A stretch of 64,000 bases of DNA, from contig JAAALK010000287.1 in assembly GCA_019279435.1 (NCBI GenBank), positions 14,508,162 to 14,572,161 of the forward strand, written 5' to 3'. Under the pieces are notes generated by a model, which saw only the letters and a program-made list of their open reading frames with translations, did no database searches and was not told the origin of the DNA. Positions 10,832 through 23,300 of this stretch are shown piece by piece. The position numbers were made by a program, and so were the translations under genes. Every line of letters starts with the position of its first letter. The first letter of the stretch is position 1. The DNA comes from Zizania palustris. Lineage: Eukaryota > Streptophyta > Magnoliopsida > Poales > Poaceae.

Positions 10832-13768
10832 ATGGCGGGGGCTCCGGGTGACGCTTGGCCCAAAAACCCCCGGGAGCTCCGCCCGCCATCCAAGAAGAAA
10901 ATCCCCCAAAGCTTCATCATCGGCCAGTCCACCAGCACTGCAGAGTCCATCGAAGAGGCCATAGAGGGGAAACCGGGGACTGGACTGAGGACTCGAGTCC
11001 CTGGGTTGGAATCGACTCCACGGCCACGGAGCGGGGAAGTAGTGGTCTTCGAGGCCTTCTTCGAGGCAGGCCTAGGTCTCCCGGCCATCGACTTCTTGTC
11101 CGAGGTATTGAACATGTTCCACATCACCTTACCTCAACTGTCTCCCAATGCCATTGCCCGCCTGGCTGTCTTCGAATGGGCGCTCCGAGATGAAGGTTGT
11201 GAGGGGCGATCGGAGGTCTTCGCCGCCACCCACAAAGCCATCTGCCAGCTGAAGCCGCAAGATGGCCTCGGGGACACCAAGGTGATAACAGCCTTCGGTA
11301 GCGTCAACTTCCAATTGCGGAGGGAGCACACCCAACACTTTCCAGCGAAGGCCATCAACAACCGATGGTACTCCAACTGGATCCTTCGGTGGTTCTACGC
11401 CGAAGTCAGAGAGGACTCTCCCCTCACTGGGCCTCTTCAGGAGATCTGGTTCCGGAAGGAGGCAGAGGTTACTCCGAACCCTAGCCTGCTCTCAATGTGG
11501 CTAGGGCTACTGACTTCGGTGGCCAGCCGCATGAGCATGCACGACCTCGCCGAAGAGTTCATTGCTCTTCGGATTCCACCCCTCGGGGCCAACTGGCCGA
11601 TAGTGTTTAAACAAGCTTCGGAGGGTGAGCTCCGAACTCTAGGTAAGACTTCAACTCCTGCAGTAATATGTTAGATGATGAAAATAACATACTTATAATA
11701 TGTTACCCTTTTTTCAGCGGCTCCACTGGCGTTAGCTCCGGAGGAGATAGCTCGGGCCATCGAATGGGTCCTCGGAGCCCCTACAGTGGCTGAAAGGCAG
11801 AAGATGTTGGAGTTGGTGGGGAGCTGGGAGCGCTCCAACAAAGTGTGGGGAGCTCTCAGGATGGTGCCTCCTCCTCTGCCAGATTTTAACTCAGTCGGAG
11901 CGGCCCCTCAGAAAAGGAAAGCCGTCGCCGAGCCTCCAAAGAAGGCCGGCAAGACCCCCACGAAGAAGAAGAAGGTGACGAAGATCCCTCCTCAACTGAC
12001 CCCTACTTCGTCTGCTTCGTCTTTGGACGTTCGGAGCTCGGCTTCGGGGGATTCCGGGAACGAGGACTCCAATGCCCAACTGGTGAAGACCTTCGAGAAC
12101 TACCTCTTGGAGGGTGACGAAGATGCGTCAAGGGTCCCAACCAAAGCTCCTTCTCGGGAGGCTGCAGAGGTGGACATGACTCACACTCCCGCGCCCGCTG
12201 TCTTGAACTTGGACCTAGAGGTCGTCGCCCCCAACTCACCCGTAGCCTGGGTGATCACGGTGGAGGTCAGTGTTCCAGCGGAAAACACACCGGAGGGGAC
12301 TTCGGGGGATGACCTCGACGAGATTCTCCGGATGTACGAAGTCCTGGGGGACCCAACGATTTTACCTCATGGTGCCTTCGAAGGTACACTTCGAATCTTT
12401 TGCCTTGGTCGATTCCTGCAACAATTTTTACTTGTAAATGTTCACCAAATACCTTGGTACCGTAGGTACATCGAAGGGAGATGAAGCCTCGGCTGCGCAC
12501 GAAGTCCCATATTTTTCGGGGGGTCATGGTTCCGATGGACACCTCGACTCCACTGGACGCCCCGGCTCCAGTGGCGGGGGCCGTTCCTGCTGACGCGGCT
12601 CCGGTGGCCGAGGTCATCTCTGCTGATGCAGCTCCAGCCGAAGGGGTAGCCGTCGAAGGAAGAGCTACCTTCACCGTAGCCGAGCCGCCTGCCTTCGTGC
12701 CCGGGAGGGGCAAAACCATGTCCAGCCTCGGACTCCCTCCTGACCCAACGATAACCTCGGCTATCAACTCAGAGGAAGAGGCCACGGTAGATAATCGCCA
12801 AGCTTCGTCTTGGCTTCCTCTGCTGGCTCCGTTTTTGGAACACCGAACGGGCCTTCGGGCACTCCTGGAGCTTGTTCTTTTTGCAGCAATTCGTCCTTGC
12901 TAGAGCGGCAGCGACTTCCAATGAAGTCGAAACCAATCGACTCAAACGGAAGGTTACCACCCTCCAAGCCACGCTCAAGGGCTCTGAAGAAAGAGCACTT
13001 CGGTTGGAGGAAGAAGCCTTCGAAGAACGGAGGGCTAGGGCCGAAGCCGACGAAGCCCTTCGACTAGCAAGGCAGGACAACAACGCACTCTGGACTTCAG
13101 CACAAGAAGTTGAAGCCGAGTGCTTAGTGCTCCGGGCGGATGTTGAAAAGCTCCTGCAGGCGGCGGCCACTTCGAGCACCCAGCTGGTAGAGCTCCAAGG
13201 CTCTCTTAAGCAAGCGATGGCCCAGAAGAGCTCCTTGATGCTCCAAGTGGCTGAAGTGTCTGCTACCGCTGCGGAGATGGAGACGGCAGAGAAGAAGAAT
13301 GCCAGTGTAGCGAAACGTACCTAGGATGCCCTTCAGGGTACCTTGGAATATTTTGGCACTATGTGCCCTTTGTCTTCTGCGGCGGCCAGTGAACCCCTCG
13401 ACCGGAAGCTAAAGAGGATCCAAGTGGCGGCGTCGCTGATGATGAACTCCGGTGTCCGGTAGGGAGAGATCTCTGGTCAGTGTGCCAGGATTGGAGTTCT
13501 CCGCCACCTCGAAGCCCTTCAGATTCCCATTGCTCCAGTCGGGGGGTCGACCCCCGGAAGCTTTGCCTCTGAGGACCTGTTGCACCCTTCGGCAAATGTA
13601 GCCTCGGCCTGGGAAGTTTTCCGATCAACCTGGAAGACGGACCACAAGGTTGCAGCCAAAGCTTGGATCGACGAGGCCCGTCGGCAGAAGCAAGCACAGA
13701 CAAGGCCGCCGCTTCCAACCTCGCCAGCTCCGGCACCTCCTACTCCACCAACCGACCCGCAGTTCTAG
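10832..13768 (+). pseudogene. Antisense multi-exon gene of element B (plant gypsy-type transposon domain plus coiled coil)
   Basis: This gene runs opposite to the gag-pol of B. Exon 1 (10832-11642) encodes a domain with GEVVVFEAFFEAGLG, LPQLSPNAIARLAVFEW and the FGSVNFQLRRE block. It matches what I know as the plant 'putative gypsy type transposon' family. A phase-1 intron (11643-11717, GT...TTTTCAG) joins exon 2 (11718-12383), which carries LELVGSWER and a Lys-rich basic patch. A second phase-1 intron is likely at 12384-12465. After that the frame is broken: an Ala/Pro-rich piece is read in one frame (12481-12903) and a long coiled coil in another (from 12872). TAG stops lie at 13322 and 13460, and the protein ends at 13766 with PPTDPQF. 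Intron positions and phases equal those of the copy in element C. Molecular function is unknown; the coiled coil suggests self-association. Confidence 0.75.
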
Positions 13769-13865
13769 CTCATAGGACGACTGTGTATAAGAAATCTTGT
13801 AAAGCCCCTTGCATTAATGAAAAGTTTATAAACAAAGAGCTTGTTTGGGTGTTTTGTTCTTCTAG

Positions 13866-14328
13866 GTTCTGTCATGCCCTTCGGAACCTGACTTTGAAGT
13901 ACTGGACTTTAACGAAGAGCTCCGGAAGGAGTGGGCAAGCCTTGGGAGCTTAAGGCCTTACCGCCGCTCTCGCTTCTCTATTCCTCGTGGAGATAAAGGG
14001 GAAGTCACCCTCGAGGTTTTTCAAGAAGTCTTAGCTTATATCAAGGAAGAGGAAAAAGAGAAGGCATCTTCGTCTTCCGAACACATGGATTGATCTGATT
14101 CAGAGTACCAGGCCGAAGACCCTACGGAGGCTAACTCCGAAAGACTTCTGACTTGGGCCGAGCTTCAGGAGGAGCAGAAGAAATTGTGAGCCTCGAAGAA
14201 GAAAAGAAGCACTCGAATGAAAAGGACAATCCCGGTGGCTTCGAGCTCCGGAGGACAGAGTAGCCGGAGAAGTAGCTCTAGAGGCCGACAGGGTCTCCGA
14301 TTTTCTTAGGCTTGGACCAAAATTTATC
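13866..14328 (+). pseudogene. Second small antisense ORF of element B, decayed
   Basis: After a splice-acceptor-like TTCTTCTAG (to 13865) the sequence matches the second antisense ORF of element C: DFEVLD, then RFSIPRGDKGEVTLEVFQ, LAYIKEEE and WAELQEEQKK. Stops interrupt it after SSEHMD (about 14090) and after QEEQKKL (about 14187), and a frameshift lies near the end. The shared block has an acidic and Ser-rich middle and a basic tail. No known family is recognised. Confidence 0.6.
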
Positions 14329-14589
14329 TTAATGTAAAAGTATGATGAATTAATGTGAATTGTACCGGAAGCATCTTGTTTGTTCTTTACCTTCCTACCC
14401 CTCCTTGTGGTTGGGGGACCTTACGCATTGCAAAAAGGTTCGTCGGACACAATGACGCGCCGAACAAACCGATGCTTCGCACAACACTTTCCGTAGGGTT
14501 CTTCGAACATCATTTTGTATTATGATTTTGTAAGTTTCGGAGTTGAAACTACCTTTGCAGGCTTTTTTACTAGCCGCTTAGGACTTTAA

Positions 14590-15110
14590 AAGTGTCTCAT
14601 TGGCCGGAGCCTTGAAACCTTATTGCTTGGTCGCCTTCGACTCTTTTACAGATGCTTCGAACCCGTAGGCCAGAAATCTGTTTATCTTTAAAGTCCTTGG
14701 ACTCTTCTACGGATCCTAACAAGCCTAGGCCTGGAATCCATAGGGTGGCCACCTTCGGCTCTTTTACAGATACTTCGAACCTAGAGGCCAGTAATTTGTT
14801 CTTTTAAAGTCCTTAGACTCTTCTACGGATCCTAACAAGCCGGAGTTTGGAATCCGTAGGCTGGCCACCTTCGGCTCTTTTACAGATACGTCGAACCCTG
14901 AGGCCGGAAATTTGTTCTTTTAAAGTCCATAGACTCTTCTATGGATCCTAACAAGCCGGAGCCTGGAATCCGCAGGCTGGCCACCTTCGGCTCTTTTACA
15001 GATACTTCGAACCCTGAGGCCGGAAATCTGTTATTTTAAAGTCCTTAGACTCTTCTACGAATCCTAACAAGCCAGAGCCTGGAATTCGCAGGCTTGCAGC
15101 GAAGCCCCTG
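14590..15110. repeat. Tandem repeat, about 117 bp, in element B
   Basis: The phrase CTCTTTTACAGATACTTCGAA recurs at 14641, 14759, 14875 and 14991, so the period is 116-118 bp with about 4.5 copies. Copies differ at a few positions. The block lies between the integrase stop and the antisense genes. Tandem arrays in this hypervariable region are known from other Tat elements. The stretch 14330-14590 before it holds no gene I can support. Confidence 0.88.
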
Positions 15111-15282
15111 AACCCATGGTTCGCAGGCTGTTGCCCGGGTCTTGGGAAAGATGCTTGACTCCGCAAGCATCTCCGTCCTCCCGATGCGTCCATCAGGAGT
15201 AAGGGATATTTGAAGAGCAAACAAAATTCGACCCTCACTTTATTTAGAAAAGGAATTCTTTACAAGTGATTACAAGGAGCCC

Positions 15283-17409
15283 CTAAGCGTAGTAACGCTT
15301 AAGGTGCTCCGCATGCCATGCATGCTTCAATTCTTCCCCTTCTAGATTAGCTAATTTAAATGATCCGGGGCGTCCTGAGCGTAGGATAATATATGGTCCT
15401 TCCCATTTATTTCCTAGCTTCCCCGGGGCTATTACACTTCGCAAAACTAGATGACCTGGCCTAAGCTCGCTCAGCTTTATCTTTGGGTCATACCATGTTT
15501 TTGTTTGGCCTTGGTACTTCATCAGATTGGCGACAACTCGAAGCCTTGTTTCTTCTGACAAGTCCAGCGAAGTGTTTCTTTCATCTTCATCTCTAGGCTG
15601 CACTACACGAAGGGATCCACCCCTGAGCTCCGTAGGAGTCATGGCCTCATCTCTGAATAGTAGCCTAAATGGGGTAAAGCCTGTGGACCTGGCTTGAGTG
15701 GTTCGAATGGACCACAAGATTTTGGGAAGCTCCTCGACCCACAGCCCCTTGGCCAACCCGACAATCCGTCTATTCAGACCGGAGAGAATGTTTCCGTTGG
15801 CTCGTTCGACAGCTCCGTTGGACTGTGGATGGCGCACTGCTGCGAAGCATAACTTAATGCCCAGCTCTTCACAAAATTCTTTGAATGTGTCAGCTTCAAA
15901 CTGGGTTCCATTATCCACGGTTAGCTCCCTTGGTACTCCGAACCTGCATATAATATTTTGCCAGAAAAACTTTTGCACATTCCTTGAAGTGATAGCAGTC
16001 AATGGTTCTGCTTTGACCCACTTTGAAAAATATTCGATTGCTACCACCGCAAACTTCAAGCTGCCTTTTGCCATTGGAAAAGGGCCTATGAGGTCCATGC
16101 CTCACCGATCCATTGGCCATACCGGGGCAATAACTTGAAGTGGAACTGGCGAACGGTGGCTTCGTCTTCCCATCCATTAGCATCCTTGGCAGGTTTGAAC
16201 CAACTCCTCTGCATCTCTTACAATTGTCGGCCAGTAGAGCCCCTGCCGAAGTGTCTTGCCTGCTAGGGCACGAGGGGCCAGGTGGCTTCCGCACAAACCT
16301 TCGTGAATGTCCCGAAGTATGTCTTGGCCTTCGAGTTGTGAGATGCATCGGAGTAGAGGGGAACACACTCCGGCTTTGTACAATATTCCGCTGACAAGCT
16401 TGTAGTTTCGAGTCGTTGCTTGCAGTCTCTGGGCATCCGGACCCTCTGAAGAATCTCTGCCACCTTGCAAGATATTCATTATCGGAGCTCGCCAATCTGT
16501 AGCTGGAATGCATAGTACTTCTGCGGAGGGTAATTGATTGACTGCAGGCTTGACTAGTTCTTCGTAGAAAGCACCCTCTGGGAGGTCCAATGCTCCGGCT
16601 ACAACTTTTGCTAGAATATCTGCGAGTTGATTATCTGCCCGAGGGATACTTCGAACAAAAAATCCTTTGAACGCTGCTTCAGTTTTGCGGATTTCTTCAA
16701 GGTATTGCGCTAGATGCGGGTTCTTTGCTTGAAATCTCTTATCGACATGCCCTGCGACTACTTGGGAATCTGTTTTAATTATTATCCTTGCTGCTCCAAG
16801 TGCCTTTGCCTTTCGGAGGCCCAGCATGACCCCTTCGTATTCTACGATATTGTTGGTGGTTTTAAAGTTGAGCCTCGCAGAATACATGGCCTTTTGCCCT
16901 GACGGTGATACGATGACCGCTCTAGCTCCGACACCAGATGCTTGATAAGCTCCGTCAAAAAATATAGTCCATAAACCTTCGGAGGGCTCCTCCAGAGCCC
17001 AAACTACAAATGGCGTCCACTCTGCTAAGAAGTCGGCTATGATTTGGGATTTGATAGATGTTCTTGCCGTGAAGGAGATTCTGAAGGGGGCTAGCTCGAC
17101 AGCCCATTTTCTGATCCTACCCGTATAATCTTTGCTTCGGAGCATATCACCAAGAGGGTACGAGGTAGGAACGATTAGATTATGCGCCAGAAAGTAATGC
17201 CTTAGCTTCCGCGAGGCCATTACCAGGGCATAAGCAAATTTCTCGAGCTCGGAGTATCTAATCTTAGCTCCGGACAAAACTTCCGAAACAAAATAAACTG
17301 GGTACTGCACTAGCTTTCCCTTAAGCTCAACTTCCCTAACCAGTACTGCACTTACTGCAGAGTCTGTTGTTGCGAGATAAAGGAGGAGTGTTTCTTCCGG
17401 GTGGGGCAC
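15283..17409 (-). pseudogene. B RNase H, second RNase H and integrase
   Basis: The piece 17409-16177 (410 aa) continues the RNase H cut by element C. It holds the second RNase H with FFDGAYQASG, NNIVEYEGVMLGL, IKTDSQVVAGH and PRADNQLADILAK, so all acidic residues are present, then the zinc region of integrase (HEGLCGSH...CQGC). A Gln codon turned TAA ends this piece. After a Trp codon turned TGA, the catalytic core and tail of integrase follow at 16098-15283, with MDLIGPF, TVDNGTQF and NGAVERANG intact. The C-terminal GPYIILRSGRPGSF and WHAEHLKRYYA match element C. Apart from these two stops this stretch is well preserved. Confidence 0.92.
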
Positions 17410-18043
17410 TGTTGGGGGAAGATAATCCCGGAAATCGAAGGGGGAGGCCCTCGGTCGGAGGGCCCGAAGCCTAACGCCAGGGGCTACCTTCCGGAGGCAA
17501 GAGATCGGAGGCCGCCCTCCCGGAGAAGGTGCCGGAGGCCGCCCTCCGGGAGGAGGAACCGGAGGCTGCCCTCCGGCCGAGAGGCATCGGGGGCCACCCG
17601 CTGAAAGAAGACGTCGGAGGTCACCCTTCGGCGCGGGGCACCGGAGGCTGTCCTCCGATGGCAGGAGGCCGGGGGTCCTCTTCCGATCCGTAGCGGCGAA
17701 CCCGAAGGGAGTTTTGGCGGGAAAAGGATTGGGCGATCGTACGAAGGGACAGGATCGTGATCCTCTGGGCCGTGTCGGGCGGCGCAGGAGGCGTCCGACA
17801 CGGCTGGTACGCTGTCAGAGTCGAATCTTCTTGTCTGTACTATGTATCGTCTGTTTTGTCTGTACTACCGACCGGTGTTTGGTCGGGTATCCGTTGGTGG
17901 TCCAGAGGCGCTTAGCCCTCTAGACGGGGCGCCTTATAAATACCCCCCACTACAGTTGTAACAGGCAGGCTCAGAAGGGCATTGAATGCACTACTCTCAT
18001 TTTCCACTAAGAAAACCTGCTGGTTCGATCCGTCGTCCCAACA
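17410..18043 (+). repeat. 5' LTR of element C
   Basis: The first 230 bases are built of variants of a GGAGGCCGCCCTCCGG-like phrase, giving a GC-rich, hairpin-prone U3 region. A TATAAATA box lies at 17935-17942, 525 bp from the LTR start and in the same place in the 3' LTR (29297). So U3 takes most of the LTR, and R plus U5 is only about 80 bp. Confidence 0.95.
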
Positions 18044-18063
18044 GTTGGCGTCGTCCGTGGGGA
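18044..18063 (+). other. Primer-binding site of element C
   Basis: TTGGCGTCGTCCGTGGGGA follows the 5' LTR with one spare base. A TGG start pairs with the CCA end of a tRNA. Element B has a similar site starting TTGGCGCCGTCC. The first bases resemble plant tRNA-Asp, but I cannot assign the primer with confidence. Confidence 0.75.
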
Positions 18064-18108
18064 TCCTAGTCCGAAAAGCTAGCGTCCTCTACACCCATCC
18101 ACCCAAGC

Positions 18109-20330
18109 ATGTCGAGCCGGAAGGGGGCGAGCACGGCCCCCCTGCGCAGGTCAGCTCGTACCGCCGGGGCCGAGCTTGCCTCAGCCGTCGACCCCAACCC
18201 TCCAGCTCCCACCACCACGCCCGTTGGAGCAGCGTCCCCGATGGACCCCGTCCAGGTGCAGGAAGAGACGCCCGGAGCCCGGGGCGCTGACGGCTTACCC
18301 GAACCGACCTCCGCCAACCTGGTCGGGTCGCCGGGTGGGCCGCCGGAGCAGCGTCCCCTGAGTGGACCTCCAGTAGTGTCCCTTCGGACAGACTACGTCC
18401 GCTCGCGGGACCCCGACACCACTTCCGGAGGAAGCGGGAGCCAAGCTGATGCCTTGGCCGCCGAGAACGCTAAGCTAAAGGCGGAGCTGGCTCTGTGGCG
18501 CCAGGAAGCGTCGCTCCGGCCCCTGGCCCCTCCGGTGCCCTACCGATGAGGAGAACGCATCTTACGACGAGGACTCTCCCCTGCACCCGGATCTCCAGAG
18601 GGTGCGCTTCGGCTCGAACTTTCGCGCCGCCAAGCTCCCTAAGTATTCCGGGGACTCCGACCCCAGTGAGTTCTCTCGCTCGTACGCCCTGGTGATAGAA
18701 GCGTCTGGGGGGAGCCGGGACACCATGGCCAAATGCTTCCCCCTGGCGCTCGAGGGGATCGCCCTTCGGTGGTTCTGGTCCCTCCAGCCAGGGACTATTC
18801 ACTCGTGGGAGCAGCTGAAAAAGAAATTCGTCAACAACTTCCAAGGGACCTTCGTGGCCCCTATGTCTACCGGGAGTCTTTTCCAAGTGAAGCAGCAGCC
18901 CGGGGAAACCTTGCGGCAATACTCCCAGCGCTTCGCGCACACCAAGGCCCAAATCAAAGGGCTCTCGGCTTCCTCCATCATCGATGCGGCCCGGGAGGGC
19001 GTCACCCACCCAGGCCTCCTTGATAAGCTCCACCGGAAGCCCATCTCTTCGGTGGCGCAGCTCATGACGTACTTTGAAGAGTACGCCCGGTCCGAAGAGG
19101 GCCAGATACGCCGACAAGCGATGGTAGTCCCCGTCCGGGCCCCGAGCGCCAGGACATGTGAAGCGCCTCCGGATCCCAGCCGGGGTGCGCGTCACGTTTC
19201 CGACTTCCACCGCCCGGAGCCCGCTCGGCAGGATCTCGTCCATCGGGACTCGCGGTGGAGCCGAAAGCATTTTCGTGGGGAAGTCCTTAGTATCACCCCT
19301 CAAGCGCCTGCCAAGCACCTGCATACGCCCGGCGGGAGTCGCCAGGTCGGACCCAAGCCTCCATCCCGAGCACCTTCCAGAGGAACCTTTTACTGCAGCA
19401 TCCATGGAGAGAACCGGAGCCACGACACCGACTCCTGCCGGACCATACTCGCCGTTCGCAGCGACTACCTCGAGCGCCAGGCCGGTCGCGGCTCCTCCGA
19501 CCGAGGGAATCCTACCCCTCGGCCAGAACCGGTCCAAGTAGTCGGGCGCCGAGAAGAGCCGGAAACCGCGATCCCGGTCGCGGAGTTCGGCGGAATCTCG
19601 GTCCCCAAGCTCGAAGCTGCCCCGGACCACGGCAAGCGCGTGGTCCTTCCCATAACCGGAGGGGGAGCCCTGGGAGCCCTGTCCAAGCGACAGCGCCGAG
19701 ACTACGTCCGGGAGGTCGGGCATATCGGCACGTCCGGCCCCTCGATCCTCCCAGAGTGGTCTCATGTCCCCATCACCTTCACCGCCGAAGACGCCGCCGA
19801 AGTCAAGTTCCCTCACGCCGATCCACTCGTCATTTCGGCGGACATCGCCGGAGCCGAGGTGCGTCGCATTTTGGTCGATGGGGGGAGTTTTGCTGACATC
19901 ATCTTCGTGCAGGCCTTCGATCAACTGTGCTTATCACGCAAGCACCTATTGCCAGCTTCGCGCCCGCTCCAAGGCTTCGCGGGCCCCCGCTCGATGCACT
20001 GGGCCAGGTCCTGTTGGAGGTGACCTTCGGCATCGCGCCCCTCCAGCGTCGCGAAGAAATCCTGTTCGACGTCGTCGACGCTCCTTACGCCTACAACGCC
20101 ATCTTCGGGCGAGGGATACTCAACTGCTTCAGCGCCATCGCCCACCACAACTACCTCTGCCTCAAGATGCCGACTCCCGGAGGGGTGTTGTCCGTCCTGG
20201 GCAACCAAGCCGCAGCCCGCCGGGTCGAGTACGGCCATACGGCGCCACTGGAGCCGCGATGGGTCCACAGTGTCCGCGAAGGTGCCGACGAAGCCGGCCT
20301 CGCAGGAGGCACATATCCTGCGCAGAAGGG
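18109..20330 (+). pseudogene. gag and protease of element C, two frameshifts
   Basis: The first ORF (18109-18549) is a Pro/Ala-rich, basic N-terminus starting MSSRKGAS. A +1 shift near 18544 moves the frame to the Gag core (18560 on), with FRAAKLPKYSGDSDPSEF, ALRWFWSLQPGTIHSWEQL and FQVKQQPGETLRQY, as in plant retrotransposon Gag. A zinc-knuckle-like YCSIHGENRSHDTDSC follows at about 19390. The protease has VRRILVDGGSFADIIF. Loss of one C in a C-run at about 19984 moves the frame back, and the rest of the protease (AYNAIFGRGILN, HHNYLCLKMPTPGG) is read in the first frame. The two shifts together prevent one polyprotein. Confidence 0.88.
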
Positions 20331-23300
20331 GCGCCCCGCCAAACCCCTCCCAGAGGGGGAAATCATCACCAAGACCCTGACCCGAGGAGGAAAAGAGTAC
20401 CCGATCAAGTTCGGAGGGGGCTTGGAGCCAGAAGTATCAGCGCAGCTCGAAGCCATCATTTGCGGCAACCTCGACATCTTCGCATGGTCTGACGAAGACA
20501 TTCCTGGCGTCGACCGCTCGATCATCGAGCACTCCTTGGCCGTTGATCCGAAGGCACGACCGGTTCGCCAGGGGCTCCGGAGGCTCTCCGCCGAGCGGGT
20601 TGAGCTCGCCAAGGCAGAGACCGACAAGCTGCTCCGCGCAGGGGTCATCCGGGAAGTGAGTTATACCGATTGGTTGTCCAACCCTGTGTTTGTCCAGAAG
20701 AAAACATCTGGCAAATGACGCATGTGTATCGACTTTACTTCTTTGAATAAAGCTTGCCCCCGTGACCCCTACCCCCTGCCTCGCATCGACCAGCTCGTTG
20801 ATTCCACAGCCGGAGCTGAACTCCTCAGTTTCCTCGACGCCTATTCAGGATATCACCAGATCTGGCTCAAGCCCGAAGACCAAGTGAAGACCAGTTTTGT
20901 CACTCCAGCCGGAGTATTCTGTTATCTCCAGATGCCCTTCGGCCTCCGTAATGCCGGCGCCACCTTTTCAAGGCTAATCTCCAAGGCCCTAGGTCATCAG
21001 CTGGGGCACAATGTGGAAGCCTACATGGACGACATTGTCATCAAGAGCGCCTCCAAAAGCCATCATGGGTCCGACATAGCTGAGACCTTCGACAGCCTCC
21101 GGCGGTGTGGAATCCGGCTTAATCCAGACAAGTGCGTTTTCGGAGCACGCGCAGGGAAGCTGCTTGGGTACCTCGTTTCTAGCCGGGGCATCGAGGCCAG
21201 TCCAACGCAAGTTCAAGCACAGCAGAACATGGCGCCACCCCAGAACCTGAAGCAGGCGCAGAAGCTGGCCGGGCGGTTGGCCGCCCTTGGGCGATTTCTC
21301 GCAAAGTCGGCCGAAAGAAGTTTGCCCATCTTCAAGGCGCTCCGAGGTTCTAAGCATTTCGAATGGACCCCCGAGTGCCAGGATTGTTTCCAGCAAATCA
21401 AGGACTATCTCTCCGGCCTCGTGGCCCTCGCCACACCCCGGGCCGGCAGCCCTTTATTGGTTTACCTCGCCGCCTCCGGCAATGCAGCTAGCGCGGCCTT
21501 GGTTCAAGAAGAGGAGATCGGCGGGAAGCTGGTCCAACGTCCCGTCTACTTCGTTTCCGAGGCTCTAGCCGAAGCCAAAGCCAGGTATTCTGAGCTTGAG
21601 AAGGTGGCTTACGCCCTCGTCATGGCCTCCCGGAAGCTCCGACACTACTTCTTGGCCCACGACATCGTCATCCCAACCGCCTACCCGCTAGGCGACATGT
21701 TCAGAAACAAGGATGCCACCGGTCGCGTCGGAAAATGGGCAGTGGAAGTGGCCCCGTTCGGGATCTCCTTTGTCGCCCGGACATCCATAAAGTCCCAGAT
21801 CCTCGCCGACTTCGTCGCGGAGTGGACGCGGGCCCGAGAGCCTACGGGCACCGACGCAGGTGAAGGGATTTGGACCGTCTTTGCGGACGGTGCTTACCAG
21901 GCCTCCGGGGCTGGAGCCGGAGCAGTCATCATCTCCCCGTCCGGTCAGCAGGCCCTATATTCCGCCCGACTAAGCTTCAAAGCCACCAATAATATCGCCG
22001 AGTATGAAGGAGTCCTCTTGGGACTTCGCAAGGCGCTCGTGTTGGGAGCCGCGCGTGTGGTCGTGAAGACCGATTCCCAAGTGGTCGCCGGGCACATCGA
22101 CAAGAGCTTCCGGGCAAAACACCCGGACCTCGCTTCCTACCTCGACTCCATCCGCAAGTTCGAAGTATCCTTCAAGGGTATATCCATCCAGAACATCCCG
22201 CGAAGCGACAACGCCCAAGCAGACGCCCTCGCCAAGGCCGGGGCCGGCGCTCAAGCCCTACCGCCAGGGGCTTTTTTCGAAGAACTCGCTCAACCTTCGG
22301 CAACCCCTCGCAGTGAGGCGTCCATCCCCGCCGCCCCGGAGGAACCCGAACCGTCGCCACGGCCGGCTCCAGTACTATGTATGGCCAGCACCGATTGGCG
22401 CGAGCCCATCCTGCGCACGCTCACAGGCGGCGACGACATCCATCCCAGCCCAGAGCAAGCTCTCCTGCAACTCCGCGCGAGGTCATTCGAAGTTATCAAT
22501 GGAATTCTGTACAAATCCGGAATATGTTCTCCACTCCTTCGTTGCGTCTCGCACTCGGACGGCATTGCCATGCTCCGAGAGATACACGAGGGGCTGTGTG
22601 GCAGTCACTTAGCTCCGCGGGCCCTCGCAGGCAAAGCTCTCTGGCAAGGTGTGTACTGGCCCACTATCGTTGCCGATGCCGAAGAACTTGTCCGCACCTG
22701 CCAGGGTTGCCAATGGATGGGCCGCCGCAGTCACCGCCCTCCAGCAAGCTTGCTACCTATCCCTCCCGTGTGGCCTTTGGCCCGTTGGGGCATGGACCTC
22801 ATTGGTCCACTCCCCAGAGCAAGGGGAAACCTGCGCTTCGCCGTGGTCGCCGTCGAATACTTCTCCAAGTGGGTTGAAGCGGAGCCACTGACTACCATCA
22901 CATCCCGAAGTGTCCAGAAATTTTTCTGGCAGAATATCATGTGCCGGTTCGGAGTACCCAAGCAGCTCACATTGGACAACGGAACGCAGTTCGACGCGGG
23001 CACCTTCTGGGCGTTCTGCGACGAGCTGGGAGTTCAGCTTTGCTTCGCAGCCGTGCGACATCCCCAGTCTAACGGAGCCGTGGAGCGAGCTAATGGGCAC
23101 ATCCTGTCAGGCCTTAACAAACGCATCGTCGGTTTGGCCCGAGGAGTGTGGCCCGACGAGCTACCCAAGATCTTATGGTCCATCCGGACGACCGTTTCTC
23201 GGGCCACCGGCTTCACCCCGTTCCGCCTCTTGTTTGGCGACGAAGCAATGACACCAACAGAGCTCCGCGCCGGTTCACTGCGCGTCGTAGCACCCGAAGC

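Noticed and set aside
13460..13481. Tiny intron removing the shared TAG in the antisense genes
   Set aside because: The possible GT...AG spans are 22 (B) and 25 (C) bases, below plant intron size, and removal would shift the conserved downstream frame.
18470..19924. 484-aa minus-strand ORF across element C gag
   Set aside because: It is the shadow of the GC-rich Gag reading frame, has no recognisable domain, and has no counterpart in element B.
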